DNA of 64,000 nucleotides from JBFGCA01 sp041567315 (GCA_041567315.1 JBFGCA010000007.1:6435-70434); one strand, 5' to 3'. Counted from the first letter of the stretch, positions 8,673 to 17,997 are shown. Made by a program: numbers and translations. Notes: generated from the sequence alone by a model not told the origin.

Positions 8673-10369
8673 GAGCGCGCCTCCTGCGGCCGCCGCGCGC
8701 GGCGGCCGGCGGCGGTCCCGGCGGCGTCGCGGCGGTCGCCCCCGTCGCCGGCGTCCGCCGCCGTCTGCCGCAGCGGCAGCCGCACGGTCACCACCGTACC
8801 GGCGCGGGGGCGCGAATCGACCTCGATCCGGCCGTGATGTCGCTCGACGATGCCGTAGACCACAGCCAGACCCAGCCCGACGCCGTCGCCGTCGGCCTTG
8901 GTGGTGAAGAAAGGCTCGAAGACCCGCTCGAGGTCTTCGGCCGGGATGCCGCGGCCGTGGTCGCGGACCTCCAGCACCGCTTCGCCGGACCACTCGTCGA
9001 GCCGCGCGGCGAGCGTGACCGAGCCGCCGTCGGAGCTGGCCTCGAGGGCGTTGAGCGCCAGAGCCATGACCACCTGCTCGACCTGTGCGGCGTCGCAGGT
9101 CAGGCTCAGCCCGTCGCCGGGCAGCTCCAGCGCGAGGTCGAGCCCCCGGCGCTCGGCCTCGGGCCGCAGCAGCAGGAGGCAGCGTTCGAGCACCGGCCGC
9201 AGGTCGGCCTCCTCGAACCGGGTGGCCGGAGAGCGGCTCAGCAGCAGCAGGTGGCGAACGATCTCGCCGCACCGCCCGGCCTCTTCCTCGATCAGCTCGA
9301 GGATGCGGTCGGCATCGTCCGCCTCGGCCGGCGACGAGACGTCGGCGGCCGTCCCCGGCGACGCCCGGCGGCGGCGCAACAGCCGGGCGTAGGTGGCGAT
9401 GCCGGTCAGCGGGTTGTTGATCTCGTGGGCGACCACCGCTGCCAGCTTGCCGACCGAGGCCATCTTCTCGACCAGCAGCACCCGCTGGTGCGCCCGCTCG
9501 AGCTCCTCGGTCTTTTCCTCGACCTTCTGCTCGAGCGTCCGGCCCCAGCGCTCGAGGACGATCTGGGCCTTGCCCAGCTTGGCGATCATCGCGTTCCAGG
9601 CGGCGGTCATCTCGCCGATCTCGTCGCTCGAGGTGACCGGCAGATGAGTCGACAGCGCGCCGGCGGCGACCCGGGTCGCCCCCTCGGTCAGCCGGCCGAC
9701 CGGCCGCAGCACCAGCCACCAGATCAGCAGCCAGCTCAGGGCCAGCACCGCCAGCGCCGTGCCCAGCAGCCCGAGCAGCATCTGGCGCTCGGAGTCGGCC
9801 AGGCTGCGGTCGACGCCGCGCAGCGAGAGCTGGACGTCGAGCACTCCGAGGATCGACTGAGCCGCCGGGTGCGCGTGGCAGGCCGCCTCGCTGCAGGCGG
9901 CCTCGTTGCGGATCGGCGCGATGACGCCGAGCACGCGCGAGCCGTCGGCGGCCTCGAAGATGCGAGCCCGCTCCGGGCCCGCGAGCCGGCTGAGGGTCTC
10001 CCCCGGTCGATGGCACGAGACGCACTGCTCGGCGACGACGTCGACCAGGGTGCCGATCTCGCCCGGGGCGCTCGAGCTGCGGATGTGGCCGCGCTTGTCG
10101 AACAGCCGGATGCGCTCGATCGGCGGCTCGCTGGCCAGGGCGTCGATGATCCGGCCGACCTCGCCGGGCCGGTTGTGGAGCATCGCCTCCCGGGTCGATC
10201 GGCGGATGTCGTCGGCCCGCTCGGCCGCGTTGGTCACCACCAGCCGGGTCAGGTGGCCGCGCTGCAGCCGCAGGTTCCAGGCCGAAGCCGCCAGCAGGAT
10301 GGCGGCCGTGGCCACGAACAGGGCCGCCCCGAGGCGGAAGGCAAGCCGATGGCGCAGCGCTCGCCGCAT
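8669..10369 (-). CDS. Membrane sensor histidine kinase with periplasmic c-heme motifs
   Basis: A 566-residue kinase. TM1 is about residues 13-31 and TM2 about 198-221, enclosing a 165-residue periplasmic domain. That domain carries a canonical c-heme motif CVSCH (116-120) and a second Cys pair with His, CSEAACH (159-165, CX4CH). A HAMP domain (about 222-275) and a coiled coil follow, then HisKA with the phospho-acceptor in VAHEINNP (His315), and a HATPase with DHGRGIP and GVGLGLAVVYGIV. The input is therefore probably redox state, a gas ligand or electron flow sensed through covalent heme. It is coupled to the NtrC-type regulator. The C-terminal 30 residues are low-complexity Asp/Arg. Confidence 0.92.
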
Positions 10370-10578
10370 GGCCCCTCCGGGGATGGAGCGATCGGGCCCG
10401 AGATCGCCCCGGAGGCAACGTTAGCCACCAACGCCGGCCGGCGCGCCGTCCAACGGGGTAGCCCGCACCCGACCCGCAGTACCGGCCGGCGGCCACCCCG
10501 GGGAGCCGCGTCATCCGGGTGGCGGCATGGCGACGCGGCGACGCCGGGATGCCGCCCGACCGCCGGCCGGGTAATCAG

Positions 10579-11055
10579 CTAGTGCGCCGTCTCGCAGTAC
10601 CGCTTGAGGTTCTCGAGCGAGCGCTCCAGGCACTGGGCCTCGAGCCGATCCACGACCTGGCGATCCTCGGGCCGCTCGATCATCGCCGACGGCACCCGGT
10701 AGTCCATGATCACGGTCAGCTCGGTGTCGCCGTTGACTGTCCGGTAGCTCCAGTCGCTCTCGCCCGACAGCATCAGCAGGCAGCAGGCCCGGGTCACGGC
10801 GACGCGCTCGACCGGTCCGTCCACCTTCGAGTGCCAGTGGGCCTGACCGCCGCTCAGACGATCCTCGACGACCCGCTGGGTCAGCGGGAACGGCGCGCCG
10901 ACCATCAGCGAGCGCGGGGCGCCGCCCGGCGACTCGAGGTTCGCCTCGTCGCTGATGCCGACGTACCAGTCGGACCAGTGCTTGGGGTCGTGGGCCAGGC
11001 GGTAGACCTCGGTCAGGGGAGCGTGGATGCGGGTGGTTCGTTTCAGATGCGACAT
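10579..11055 (-). CDS. SRPBCC (START/polyketide cyclase-like) family protein
   Basis: A 158-residue protein with the SRPBCC helix-grip fold pattern: TTRIHAPLTEVYRLAHDPKHWSDWYVG at the N-terminus (strand, helix, W-x-x-W), central beta-strands (WSYRTVNGDTELTVIMDYRVP) and a long C-terminal helix (VDRLEAQCLERSLENLKRYCE). Such proteins bind hydrophobic ligands; no ligand can be named. The ATG at 11055 has a perfect GGAGGT ribosome-binding site, so I rejected the 46-codon upstream extension. A TTGACA at 11193-11188 may be its -35, without a clear -10. Confidence 0.8.
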   Translation of the reverse strand: MSHLKRTTRIHAPLTEVYRLAHDPKHWSDWYVGISDEANLESPGGAPRSLMVGAPFPLTQRVVEDRLSGGQAHWHSKVDGPVERVAVTRACCLLMLSGESDWSYRTVNGDTELTVIMDYRVPSAMIERPEDRQVVDRLEAQCLERSLENLKRYCETAH

Positions 11056-11447
11056 GGTCTTTACCTCCGGTGCGGGTCCGGGCGATGGGCCGGGGGCGCT
11101 TTCGCCGAACCTCCACAGGGCAAGAGCGATGCCACCGCCCCCGCCGGTCGAGGGCGCCCACAACTGACTTTTTTTCAATGACTTACCTGTCAAGCGCCCT
11201 ACGCGGCGAGCCTTCGGGTGTCGAGGGGTTCGACGCCGCCGGGGAAATTCTCGACAGCGGACGGGTAGGCCCTCGCTCGTTCGGGCCGAGTTGGGGCGCC
11301 GTTCGGGGGTGTGATAGACAAGGCTCTCTACGCGAGAGCAGGACAGGTTCGCGAGGGGTGCGTTCGCCGGCCCGGTGGGGCTGGGTGCCTCACGGCACCG
11401 AGCGCGGCGACCGGGGACGGAGGCGCCCCCGGCAAAGGGGAAACATG
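11056..11447. other. 392-base divergent intergenic region
   Basis: It separates the SRPBCC gene (minus) from the multiheme cytochrome gene (plus). It contains TTGACA on the minus strand at 11193-11188, a T-rich stretch (11168-11175), and a CTCT-acgcg-AGAG palindrome near 11325-11337. An AAAGGGG ribosome-binding site lies at 11435-11440. I see no sigma-54 -24/-12 site here and no small gene. Confidence 0.5.
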
Positions 11448-14432
11448 ATGGAGAAGAGAACGTCGCCGTCCACTACATCGATTGCCGCCTGCCTGCTGGG
11501 CACGCTGCTGCTGGTCGCCTGCAACGGGCCCGGAGCCGATGCCATCGAATGCACGGGCCAGCTGCCCGCCGGCTGGGACGCCAACCTGCCGAGCGTCCTG
11601 ATCGCCGGCGGCGAGGAGCGGTCGGCGGCGGTCTACAAGTTCGATCAGGGGCTCTACAACCTGCTCAACGACGACGACTACTCGACCTGGGCCCACGACC
11701 AGCAGGACTACCGCTGGACGGTCCACGGCTGGATCAGGATCTTCTACTCGCCGCCGGCCTGCGAGTGGCTGAAGGCCAACACCAACCGCGACGGCTCGCG
11801 CAAGGTGCCCAGCAGCCCGATGCCGGAGGGCGCCGTCATCGTCAAGGTCCAGTACGACGATGAAGAAAGCGCCAAGAAAGGGGACATCGGCTGGTGGACG
11901 ACGATGACCAAGGACAGCCCGATGTCGCCGGACGGCTGGTACTGGTCGATCCACTTCCCCGGCACCCCACCCGATCCGCCGATCACGACGCTCGACCCGC
12001 AGACGACCGCCGCCAGCGCCGCCCTGCCGCCGACCGTCTTCGGCAAGAGCGACTGCGTCAACTGCCACGGGTCGACGGTCAGCGCGTCGACCTACATCGA
12101 CGCGGCCAACATCCTCGGCGGCGGGCCGACGCCGCCCGCGTCGGTCCCCCGGACAGCCATCGACTCGCCACACCGGAAGGCCCCCACCCTGCCGGTGGAC
12201 AGCCAGAAGTTCGACAACGAGCCGCGGCTGGATTTCGCCAAGGTCTACGGCTTCTCGAGCGTCCCGGCGCTCACCGACGTCCGCACCCTGCCCGGCGAGG
12301 GGCTCGACCACGTTCCCGCGGGACCCGAGGCCACCAACCCGCACTTCGGGACCTCCGACTACTTCCTGACCTCGGACCAGTGCATCGGCTGCCACGACGC
12401 CACCTACAACACGGGCAGCCTGATGAAGGAAAGCCAGAAGTACCCCGTCTACCAACCGAACATGCTGTTCCCGCAGTATCCGCCGTCGGATGGGAATGAG
12501 CAACCGGAATGGCTCAAGAACGACAATATCGTCAACCTGTCGCCCTACGCGGAGGCGCACGCTTCGGTGATGGGCCTGGCCGGGCGCGACCCGATCATGC
12601 TCTCCCAGGTGGAGTACGAGGGCGTGGTGCACCCGACCCACAAGGCGACGATCGAGGACACCTGCTTCTCGTGCCACGGCGTGATGGGCGAGCGGCAGCT
12701 GAAGCGCGACAAGGGCGCGGACGCGCTGTTCAAGAAGGAGTACCTCTACGCCCACGACGGCGAGTACGCCAAGTACGGCGCCCTGGCCCGCGACGGGATC
12801 TCGTGCACGGTCTGCCACCACATCGAGATCACCAAGCACGGTCTGGAGTTCGCGGAGACCTTCACCGGCAAGTTCGACGTCGGTCCGGCCAACCAGATCT
12901 ACGGCCCGTTCGACGAGTCCGAGTACGTCGCGAAGGACCCCGACGACAACCTCACGATCCCGATGCGGAACACGCTGGGCGCGGTGCCGGTCCAGAGTCC
13001 CGCGATGCCCGACGGGGAGCTGATGCTCCAGTCGTCGAAGCTCTGCGGCTCGTGTCACACGGTGTTCCTCCCGGTCTACGCGGCCGACGGCACCCAGGTG
13101 GGGATGACCTACGAGCAGGCCACCTACCTGGAGTGGCTCAACAGCGACTACAACTACGAAGACCCCTACCGCCCGGGCGGCGGCGAGACGGCCAGGACCT
13201 GCCAGGACTGCCACATGCCCAGCACCTTCCACGCCGGCGACGCGGCCGACGCCGAGCTCGAGGCCAAGATCGCCAACACCGAGGACAACAGCTACTTCCA
13301 GGTCTTCCCGATGCCCACCCAGCTCGAGAACCTCGACCTGCCGGTCCGCCCGCTCGCCCGGCACGCCTTCCTGGGCATCAATCTGTTCGTCATGGAGATG
13401 TACCGGCAGTTCCTTGCGTTGCCGAAGGACGAGACAAACTCCAACAACTACATCCTCGGCGTGCGCACCCAGGACCCGGAGACCGTCGGCAACGCCCAGG
13501 CGCCGCTCGACATCGCGCTCGACACCGCGGTGGACCAGGCGCGGGAGATCTCGGCCACCATCGAGATCGCCTCGGCCAGCATGGACTCCAGGAAGCTGGC
13601 GGCGGCGGTCGAGGTCACCAACCTCACCGGCCATCACTTCCCGTCGGGGGTCGGCTTCCGGCGGGCGTTCGTCGAGCTCGCGGTGCGCGACGCGGGCGGC
13701 AACCTTCTCTGGGTGTCGGGCGGCACCGACGGCTTCGGCCAGATCCAGGGGCCCCGCGGCACCCTGCCGACCGAGTACTTCCGAGGTCCCGTCGGCAAAC
13801 CGACCGGGTACGGCCAGTTCTATCAGCCCCACCACCAGACCATCACCCGCCGCGACCAGGTCCAGATCTACGAGGAGCTGGTGCTCAGCCCCGAGCACCG
13901 GTTCACCACCAGCTTCCTGAGCCTCGAGGACCACATCAAGGACAACCGCCTGCAACCCAAGGGGTGGCAGGTCTTCGGACCGAACGTCGAGCTGTGGTGC
14001 GCCTGGACGCAGCACACCGCGCCCGAGGGGGCCGCCCAGAGCGACCCGGACTACGTCTACGATTCGTCCTGGGACCGCAACGTGTGCAAGGCCGGGGGAC
14101 CCCCGGGAACGCATTCGCGCTCGACCGGCGCCGACCGGGTGGTCTACGAGATCCCGCTCTCCGACCTCGGTGGCAAGACGCCCGCCAGCGTGACCGCCAC
14201 CCTCTACTACCAGGCGATCCCGCCCTACTATCTCGCCGAGCGGTTCAGCCTGCTGACGAAGTGGCGCAAGGCCAACCCGTCGGCGCCCTGGAGCGACGCC
14301 CCCTACCCCGAGGCGCTCCGGCTGCTCTACATGACCAGCAGCCTGGACACCTCGGCCAAGGTCGGCGACGACGCCCCGATCGCCAACTGGCGGATCCTGG
14401 TGGGCAGCGACAAAGCCATTCTCACGCGCTAG
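11448..14432 (+). CDS. P460-like/multiheme c-type cytochrome lipoprotein
   Basis: A 994-residue exported electron-transfer protein. Residues 1-25 are a lipoprotein signal with lipobox LVAC (Cys25). Residues about 30-205 resemble cytochrome P460/c'-beta: MPEGAVIVKVQYDDEE, then TMTKDSPMSPDGWYW, ending in the first heme motif CVNCH (203). Five more CxxCH follow: CIGCH (312), CFSCH (406), CTVCH (453), CGSCH (533) and CQDCH (585), giving six hemes. The C-terminal 400 residues hold a beta-rich domain with TGHHFPSG, typical of large multiheme cytochromes. P460 proteins handle hydroxylamine or NO; whether this one does is inference. An ATG at 11445 is equally possible; AAAGGGG precedes both. Confidence 0.88.
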   Translation: MEKRTSPSTTSIAACLLGTLLLVACNGPGADAIECTGQLPAGWDANLPSVLIAGGEERSAAVYKFDQGLYNLLNDDDYSTWAHDQQDYRWTVHGWIRIFYSPPACEWLKANTNRDGSRKVPSSPMPEGAVIVKVQYDDEESAKKGDIGWWTTMTKDSPMSPDGWYWSIHFPGTPPDPPITTLDPQTTAASAALPPTVFGKSDCVNCHGSTVSASTYIDAANILGGGPTPPASVPRTAIDSPHRKAPTLPVDSQKFDNEPRLDFAKVYGFSSVPALTDVRTLPGEGLDHVPAGPEATNPHFGTSDYFLTSDQCIGCHDATYNTGSLMKESQKYPVYQPNMLFPQYPPSDGNEQPEWLKNDNIVNLSPYAEAHASVMGLAGRDPIMLSQVEYEGVVHPTHKATIEDTCFSCHGVMGERQLKRDKGADALFKKEYLYAHDGEYAKYGALARDGISCTVCHHIEITKHGLEFAETFTGKFDVGPANQIYGPFDESEYVAKDPDDNLTIPMRNTLGAVPVQSPAMPDGELMLQSSKLCGSCHTVFLPVYAADGTQVGMTYEQATYLEWLNSDYNYEDPYRPGGGETARTCQDCHMPSTFHAGDAADAELEAKIANTEDNSYFQVFPMPTQLENLDLPVRPLARHAFLGINLFVMEMYRQFLALPKDETNSNNYILGVRTQDPETVGNAQAPLDIALDTAVDQAREISATIEIASASMDSRKLAAAVEVTNLTGHHFPSGVGFRRAFVELAVRDAGGNLLWVSGGTDGFGQIQGPRGTLPTEYFRGPVGKPTGYGQFYQPHHQTITRRDQVQIYEELVLSPEHRFTTSFLSLEDHIKDNRLQPKGWQVFGPNVELWCAWTQHTAPEGAAQSDPDYVYDSSWDRNVCKAGGPPGTHSRSTGADRVVYEIPLSDLGGKTPASVTATLYYQAIPPYYLAERFSLLTKWRKANPSAPWSDAPYPEALRLLYMTSSLDTSAKVGDDAPIANWRILVGSDKAILTR

Positions 14433-14529
14433 CGAAACCACGCGATCCGAGAGCTCTGTGGGGTCGAAAGCCGCACCACTGGTCGGCGCACCGAGAGGAC
14501 GGAGGCCGCGCGCGGTATCCTCGGGAGCC

Positions 14530-15096
14530 ATGGGAGACTCGATCAGCGGTGCACTGGCGCCGATCGTCCTGCCCGACCCGGACGGCACCGAGATCCGGCT
14601 CGGCTCGCTGTGGGAGACGCGGCCGGCGGTGGTGGCGTTTCTCCGCCACTACGGCTGAATCTTCTGCCGCGAGCAGATCGCGCAGTTGCGCGGTCACGAA
14701 GCCGAGATCCGGGCGGCGGGCGCGTCGCTGGCGGCGATCGGCCTGGGCGACCGGCGCTACGCCGCCGCCTTCCGGGACGAGACCGGGATCTCGTTCCCGC
14801 TGCTGGTCGACGAGGAGCGCCGGGCCTACCGCGCCGCCGACCTGCCGTCGGCGAGCGTGCTCCACCTGGTGCGGAAGGACAACGTCCGCGCCCGCTCGCG
14901 GGCCCGCAAGGCGGGCCACTCCCAGCACCGCCTGGGGAGGAATCCCCTCCAGCTCGGCGGCAGCTTCGTCTTCGCCCCCGGCGACCGGGACCTCCACGTC
15001 CACCGGAGCGAGACCTTCGGCGACACCGCCGCCGTCGAAGACCTGCTGGCGGCCCTGCGCGAGGCGGGCGGGTCGGGGGCTCCACCAATCGCCTAG
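14530..15096 (+). CDS. Peroxiredoxin-like (PRXL2/AhpC-TSA) selenoprotein, TGA-encoded Sec43
   Basis: Read through the TGA at 14656-14658, this is a 188-residue thioredoxin-fold protein of the AhpC/TSA 'Prx-like 2' group. The family motif is a Cys-x-x-Cys after FLRHYG; here the first Cys is the in-frame TGA, giving U43-I-F-C46. The sequence continues in the same frame with family features: AAIGLGDRRYAAAFRDETG, FPLLVDEERRAYRAA, and LGGSFVFAPGDRDLHVHRS. The next in-frame stop is at 15094. A stem-loop with a GU-containing apical loop follows the TGA. A gene caller would split it into a 42-residue ORF and an ORF from 14686. It is presumably a thiol peroxidase or disulfide reductase. A TATCCT 8 bases before the ATG suggests a leaderless start. 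Confidence 0.85.
14677..14694 (+). promoter_or_regulatory. candidate bacterial SECIS stem-loop
   Basis: Starting 18 bases after the TGA, 14677-14683 pairs with 14688-14694 (seven pairs including one U-G) around the tetraloop AGUU, placing G14685 and U14686 in the apical loop. That is the geometry and GU loop expected of bacterial SECIS elements bound by SelB. A competing pairing (14667-14671 with 14689-14693) is also possible. Confidence 0.65.
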
Positions 15097-15164
15097 CTGC
15101 CACGCCTGGCCGACGGGTAGCAGGTCAAGTCGTTGACCACCTGGCCGTGGGCCCGTCCGACTCG

Positions 15165-15512
15165 CTAGCAGGTGGAGTGGAAGAGGCCGCCGACCGGCTG
15201 GTCTCGCGCCAGCCGGTTGTAGAGCTCGACCGCCGCGCGGGTCTCCTCGACGTGGACCGCGATCCCACGGCCGCGGAGTAGCTCGAGGGTCTCCGGGCAG
15301 ACCTGGAGCGCCTGCTCCATCCCGCGGCTCAGGACGACCACCCGGGCGCCCCGCTCGAGCAGCTCCTCGACGTCGGCCGGCTGGATCCCCGGCACGTGCC
15401 GCGTGCCGGTCTCGCCCCAGTCCCACGCCCGCCCGCCGCCCGGGTAGAGTTTGAAGTCCTTGCCCCGCCCGAGGCCCTCGACCTCCATCCGGCCCCAGGA
15501 AAGAGCGGTCAC
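15165..15512 (-). CDS. Mth938-like (DUF498) domain protein
   Basis: A 115-residue protein of the Mth938/NDUFAF3-like family. It starts with VTALSWGRMEVEG (the SFGRIxIDG strand), has GARVVVLSRGMEQALQV in place of the usual VLVIGTGxxG segment, HVEETRAAVELYNRL, and ends in GGLFHSTC, matching the LHLTC terminus of the family. No enzymatic activity is established for the family. The frame also allows a GTG start at 15542 (125 residues); I prefer the GTG at 15512 because it matches the family N-terminus, but neither has a clear ribosome-binding site. Confidence 0.72.
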   Translation of the reverse strand: MTALSWGRMEVEGLGRGKDFKLYPGGGRAWDWGETGTRHVPGIQPADVEELLERGARVVVLSRGMEQALQVCPETLELLRGRGIAVHVEETRAAVELYNRLARDQPVGGLFHSTC

Positions 15513-15659
15513 GCGCGGTGAAGCCGCGACTGCCAGTGCCACGGAACGGAAACTACCAACGCCCGGTCATCCGTAGCGGGTCGCGCCCACCACCCTCGTG
15601 GGTGGTGCGCTCTCCTCCGACGCTCGCGTACCCTGAAAAGAACAGGAGGGCCCCCCCGC

Positions 15660-16655
15660 GTGCGGATCCTGGTCTACGGAGCCGGCAACATCGGCAGCCT
15701 CTATGCCGCCCTGCTCGCACGGTCGGGACAGGAGGTCTCCATCCTGGCGCGGGGAGCAAGGCTCGACCAGCTCCGCGAGCGCGGCATCGAGCTCGAAGAC
15801 GCGCTCAGCGGGTCCACGACGGTGACCTCGGTCACCGCAGTCGAGCGCCTGGACCCGCGAGAAGGCTACGACCTCGTCATGGTCATCGTGCCGAAGCAGC
15901 GCGTGCCCGAGGTGCTGCCGCGGCTCGCGGAGAACGACTCGACGCCGAGCGTTCTCTTCTTCGGCAACAACGCCGCCGGCCCGGACGAGATGGTCGAGGC
16001 TCTGGGGCGTGAGCGCGTTCTCCTCGGCTTTCCCGGAGCCGCCGGCTTCCCCGCGGATCACGGCATCCGCTACCTGATCACGTCGGCCCGCGAGCAGCCG
16101 ACCACGATCGGCGAGCTCGACGGTGGGCGATCGCCGCGCATCCAGGCCATTGCCGCGGCACTCGGGGAAGCGGGCTTCCCGGTCGCGATCTCCTCGGACA
16201 TGGACGCCTGGCTCAGGACCCACGCCGCGAAGGTCTCCCCCACCGTCCAAGCCCTCTACATGTCGGCCGGCGACCACCTGCGCATGGCGCGCACCCGCGA
16301 CAGCCTCCTGCTGATGCTGCGCGCCATCCGCGAGGGCTTCCGGGTCCTGCGGCGGCTGGGCATTCCGATCGAGCCGCCAAACCATCGCCTGTTCGAGTGG
16401 ATCCCCGAACCGGTCCTCCTCGCGGTGTTGCGGCGGATGCTCGCCAGCGACGCAGCCGCCGTCAAGATCGGCCACGCCGCGGGCGCGCGCAACGAGTGGC
16501 AGACCATCGCCGACGAGTTCCGATCCCTGACGGCGAAAGCAGGGCTCCCGACGCCGGCCCTCGACCGCCTCCACCAGCACCTGGACCCGGCGGCCGAGCC
16601 CATCGCCGACGGATCAGATGAGATCCCGCCGAGCTGGAGCCTCCGCCCGCACTAG
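15660..16655 (+). CDS. Ketopantoate reductase family (ApbA/PanE-like) oxidoreductase
   Basis: A 331-residue NAD(P)-dependent reductase. Residues 1-30 give the Rossmann start MRILVYGAGNIGSLYAALL, with LARG after strand 2. VIVPKQR and FFGNNAAGPDEM correspond to the conserved segments around the cofactor. The C-terminal helical domain (about 175-315) carries the Lys/His/Asn positions (THAAKVSPTVQAL). PanE reduces ketopantoate in pantothenate synthesis, but many relatives act on other 2-keto compounds and this one has a divergent C-terminal half, so I leave the substrate open. The GTG at 15660 has an AGGAGG site about 10 bases upstream. It stands alone. Confidence 0.8.
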   Translation: MRILVYGAGNIGSLYAALLARSGQEVSILARGARLDQLRERGIELEDALSGSTTVTSVTAVERLDPREGYDLVMVIVPKQRVPEVLPRLAENDSTPSVLFFGNNAAGPDEMVEALGRERVLLGFPGAAGFPADHGIRYLITSAREQPTTIGELDGGRSPRIQAIAAALGEAGFPVAISSDMDAWLRTHAAKVSPTVQALYMSAGDHLRMARTRDSLLLMLRAIREGFRVLRRLGIPIEPPNHRLFEWIPEPVLLAVLRRMLASDAAAVKIGHAAGARNEWQTIADEFRSLTAKAGLPTPALDRLHQHLDPAAEPIADGSDEIPPSWSLRPH

Positions 16656-16727
16656 CGCTCCACGTCGCCACCGTTCCCAGCGATCCTCGACCGGATCCCG
16701 AAAGCTTCGGACGCTCGGCCCGCACAA

Positions 16728-16767
16728 CTGAACCCCATTCAGTGGGCGGGCCGCCAGGTTGGGACAG
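16728..16767 (+). repeat. short dispersed repeat, CTGAACCCCATTCAG type, copy 2
   Basis: This is the same CTGAACCCCATTCAG palindrome as at 3591, again followed by GTTGGGACAG, here after 15 bases. It lies in the 346-base gap 16656-17001, which otherwise contains only the MazF-like remnant below. Confidence 0.6.
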
Positions 16768-16853
16768 CGCGGTCGGTCTGAGGCCCAGAGGTTGCCCAAG
16801 CGCCAACCTGCCCCGGTTGGCCATGTCCCCACCTATATGGCCGGGAGTTCTTT

Positions 16854-16958
16854 CTACAACCCGAGCTGTAACCGGATCGCGCGCTCCAGGTCGTGCATGT
16901 CGGAGGCGTCGAGACGGCCGATCTCGCCGACGACGAGGGGGAGGAACTCAGGCCTCCC
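16854..16958 (-). pseudogene. remnant of a MazF/PemK-like toxin (C-terminus only)
   Basis: The last 34 codons before a TAG read GRPEFLPLVVGEIGRL then DASDMHDLERAIRLQLGL. IGRL-x(n)-LERAIRLxLGL is the usual C-terminal helix of MazF proteins. No MazF core precedes it in frame; the upstream sequence belongs to the antisense of the BNR gene region. I read it as a decayed fragment. The match is short and the call is tentative. Confidence 0.4.
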
Positions 16959-17001
16959 GACGAGAAGCCGTCGGCGGCGCGCCCCGGCGGCGGCGCTCGC
17001 C

Positions 17002-17997
17002 TCAGGCGGCCGAAGGCAGCAGGGCGAGGCCGCGGAGGTTGCGGGGTGGCGTGGCGAAGGAAGCGACGCGATCCCAGGTGCGGCCGCCGTCGGCGGAGCG
17101 GTGGAGGCCGCGCTCGTCGGCGGCCCAGAGCTCGCCGGGGGCGGCGTCGGCGGCGAGTAGCGGGGCGATGGTGTGGGGCGGGTCGGGCCAGCCGGCGGTG
17201 ACGCGCTGCCAGGGTCCCGGCCCGGCCCGGCGCAAGAGCCGACCGTCGGCGCTGCCGGCAACGTAGGTTGAGCGCGGGCCGGTGGCGCCGGAGACCAGGA
17301 CGACCTCGGGATCGCCGGGGTCGATTGCGACGCTGCGGAGGTAGCCCACCTCGAGGCCCTCCTCGGGTGACGCCCAGGTGGCGCCACCGTCGGTGCTCTC
17401 GAAGTAGCCGTCGCCGGCCGCGACCCGCAGCGTCTCGGGCCGGGCCGGATGAAGGGCCAGCTCGTGGGTGTCGTAGGGGCCGCCAGCCACGCGATCGCGC
17501 CAGCTCTCGCCGCCGTCGGCGGTGGTCACCAGGGCGCCCGCCTCGATCGCCACCCAGATCCGGCCGGGCTCCGATGGATGGCAGGCGATCCAGCGGACGT
17601 GGTGGGTGTCGGGGCGGGGCGGAAACGACCACTCGGACGACGAAGGCAGGCGCTCGAGCGCGTCCTGCCGCCGCCAGGTGCTGCCGCCGTCGTCCGAGCG
17701 CCAGACCGCGCTCGGCTCGGTGCCCGCCCAGACCCGGCCGGGTTGCGCCGGGCTCGCCGCGACCGCCGTGATCTCCTCGCCCGCCAGACCGACGAAGCCC
17801 CAGGTGGCACCCGCGTCGTCGCTGCGCGCCACGCCGCCCCCGGCGGTCCCGCACCAGGCGCGGCCGGCGACGGCCGGATCCGCCACGAGGCAGGTCGGCC
17901 GCTGGCCCGCCAGGCCGGCGGTCGCCGACGTCCGGCCCCTCCCGGTCTCGATCCTGAGGACCTCCCGGCCGGTGGCGACGAGGAGGGTGGCGCTCAC
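17002..17997 (-). CDS. BNR/sialidase-type beta-propeller protein
   Basis: A 331-residue protein built from repeated four-stranded blades, each marked by an Asp-box: SDDAGATW, SDDGGSTW, TADGGESW, STDGGATW and SADGGRTW, about 50-60 residues apart. This is the WD40/YVTN/BNR-repeat 'exo-alpha-sialidase-like' class. There is no signal peptide and no sialidase catalytic Arg triad or FRIP motif that I can see, so it is probably a binding or scaffold propeller rather than a glycosidase. Its ATG at 17997 is in a weak context. It is not obviously in an operon. Confidence 0.75.
   Translation of the reverse strand: MSATLLVATGREVLRIETGRGRTSATAGLAGQRPTCLVADPAVAGRAWCGTAGGGVARSDDAGATWGFVGLAGEEITAVAASPAQPGRVWAGTEPSAVWRSDDGGSTWRRQDALERLPSSSEWSFPPRPDTHHVRWIACHPSEPGRIWVAIEAGALVTTADGGESWRDRVAGGPYDTHELALHPARPETLRVAAGDGYFESTDGGATWASPEEGLEVGYLRSVAIDPGDPEVVLVSGATGPRSTYVAGSADGRLLRRAGPGPWQRVTAGWPDPPHTIAPLLAADAAPGELWAADERGLHRSADGGRTWDRVASFATPPRNLRGLALLPSAA

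Noticed and set aside
11328..14588. Long open frame (1,086 codons) opposite the multiheme cytochrome
   Set aside because: The translation is low-complexity Val/Gly/Arg/Asp with no motif, while the plus strand encodes six heme motifs.
14458..14658. Separate 66-codon ORF ending at the TGA
   Set aside because: It is the first part of the selenoprotein gene; the TGA falls on a conserved Cys position and the frame continues.
14656..14658. TGA as a pseudogene-making nonsense mutation
   Set aside because: Possible, but the exact match to the redox Cys position, the intact downstream frame and the stem-loop make readthrough the better explanation.
14686..15096. Separate gene starting at an internal Met codon
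   Set aside because: It lacks the N-terminal half of the thioredoxin fold and is better explained as the continuation after Sec43.
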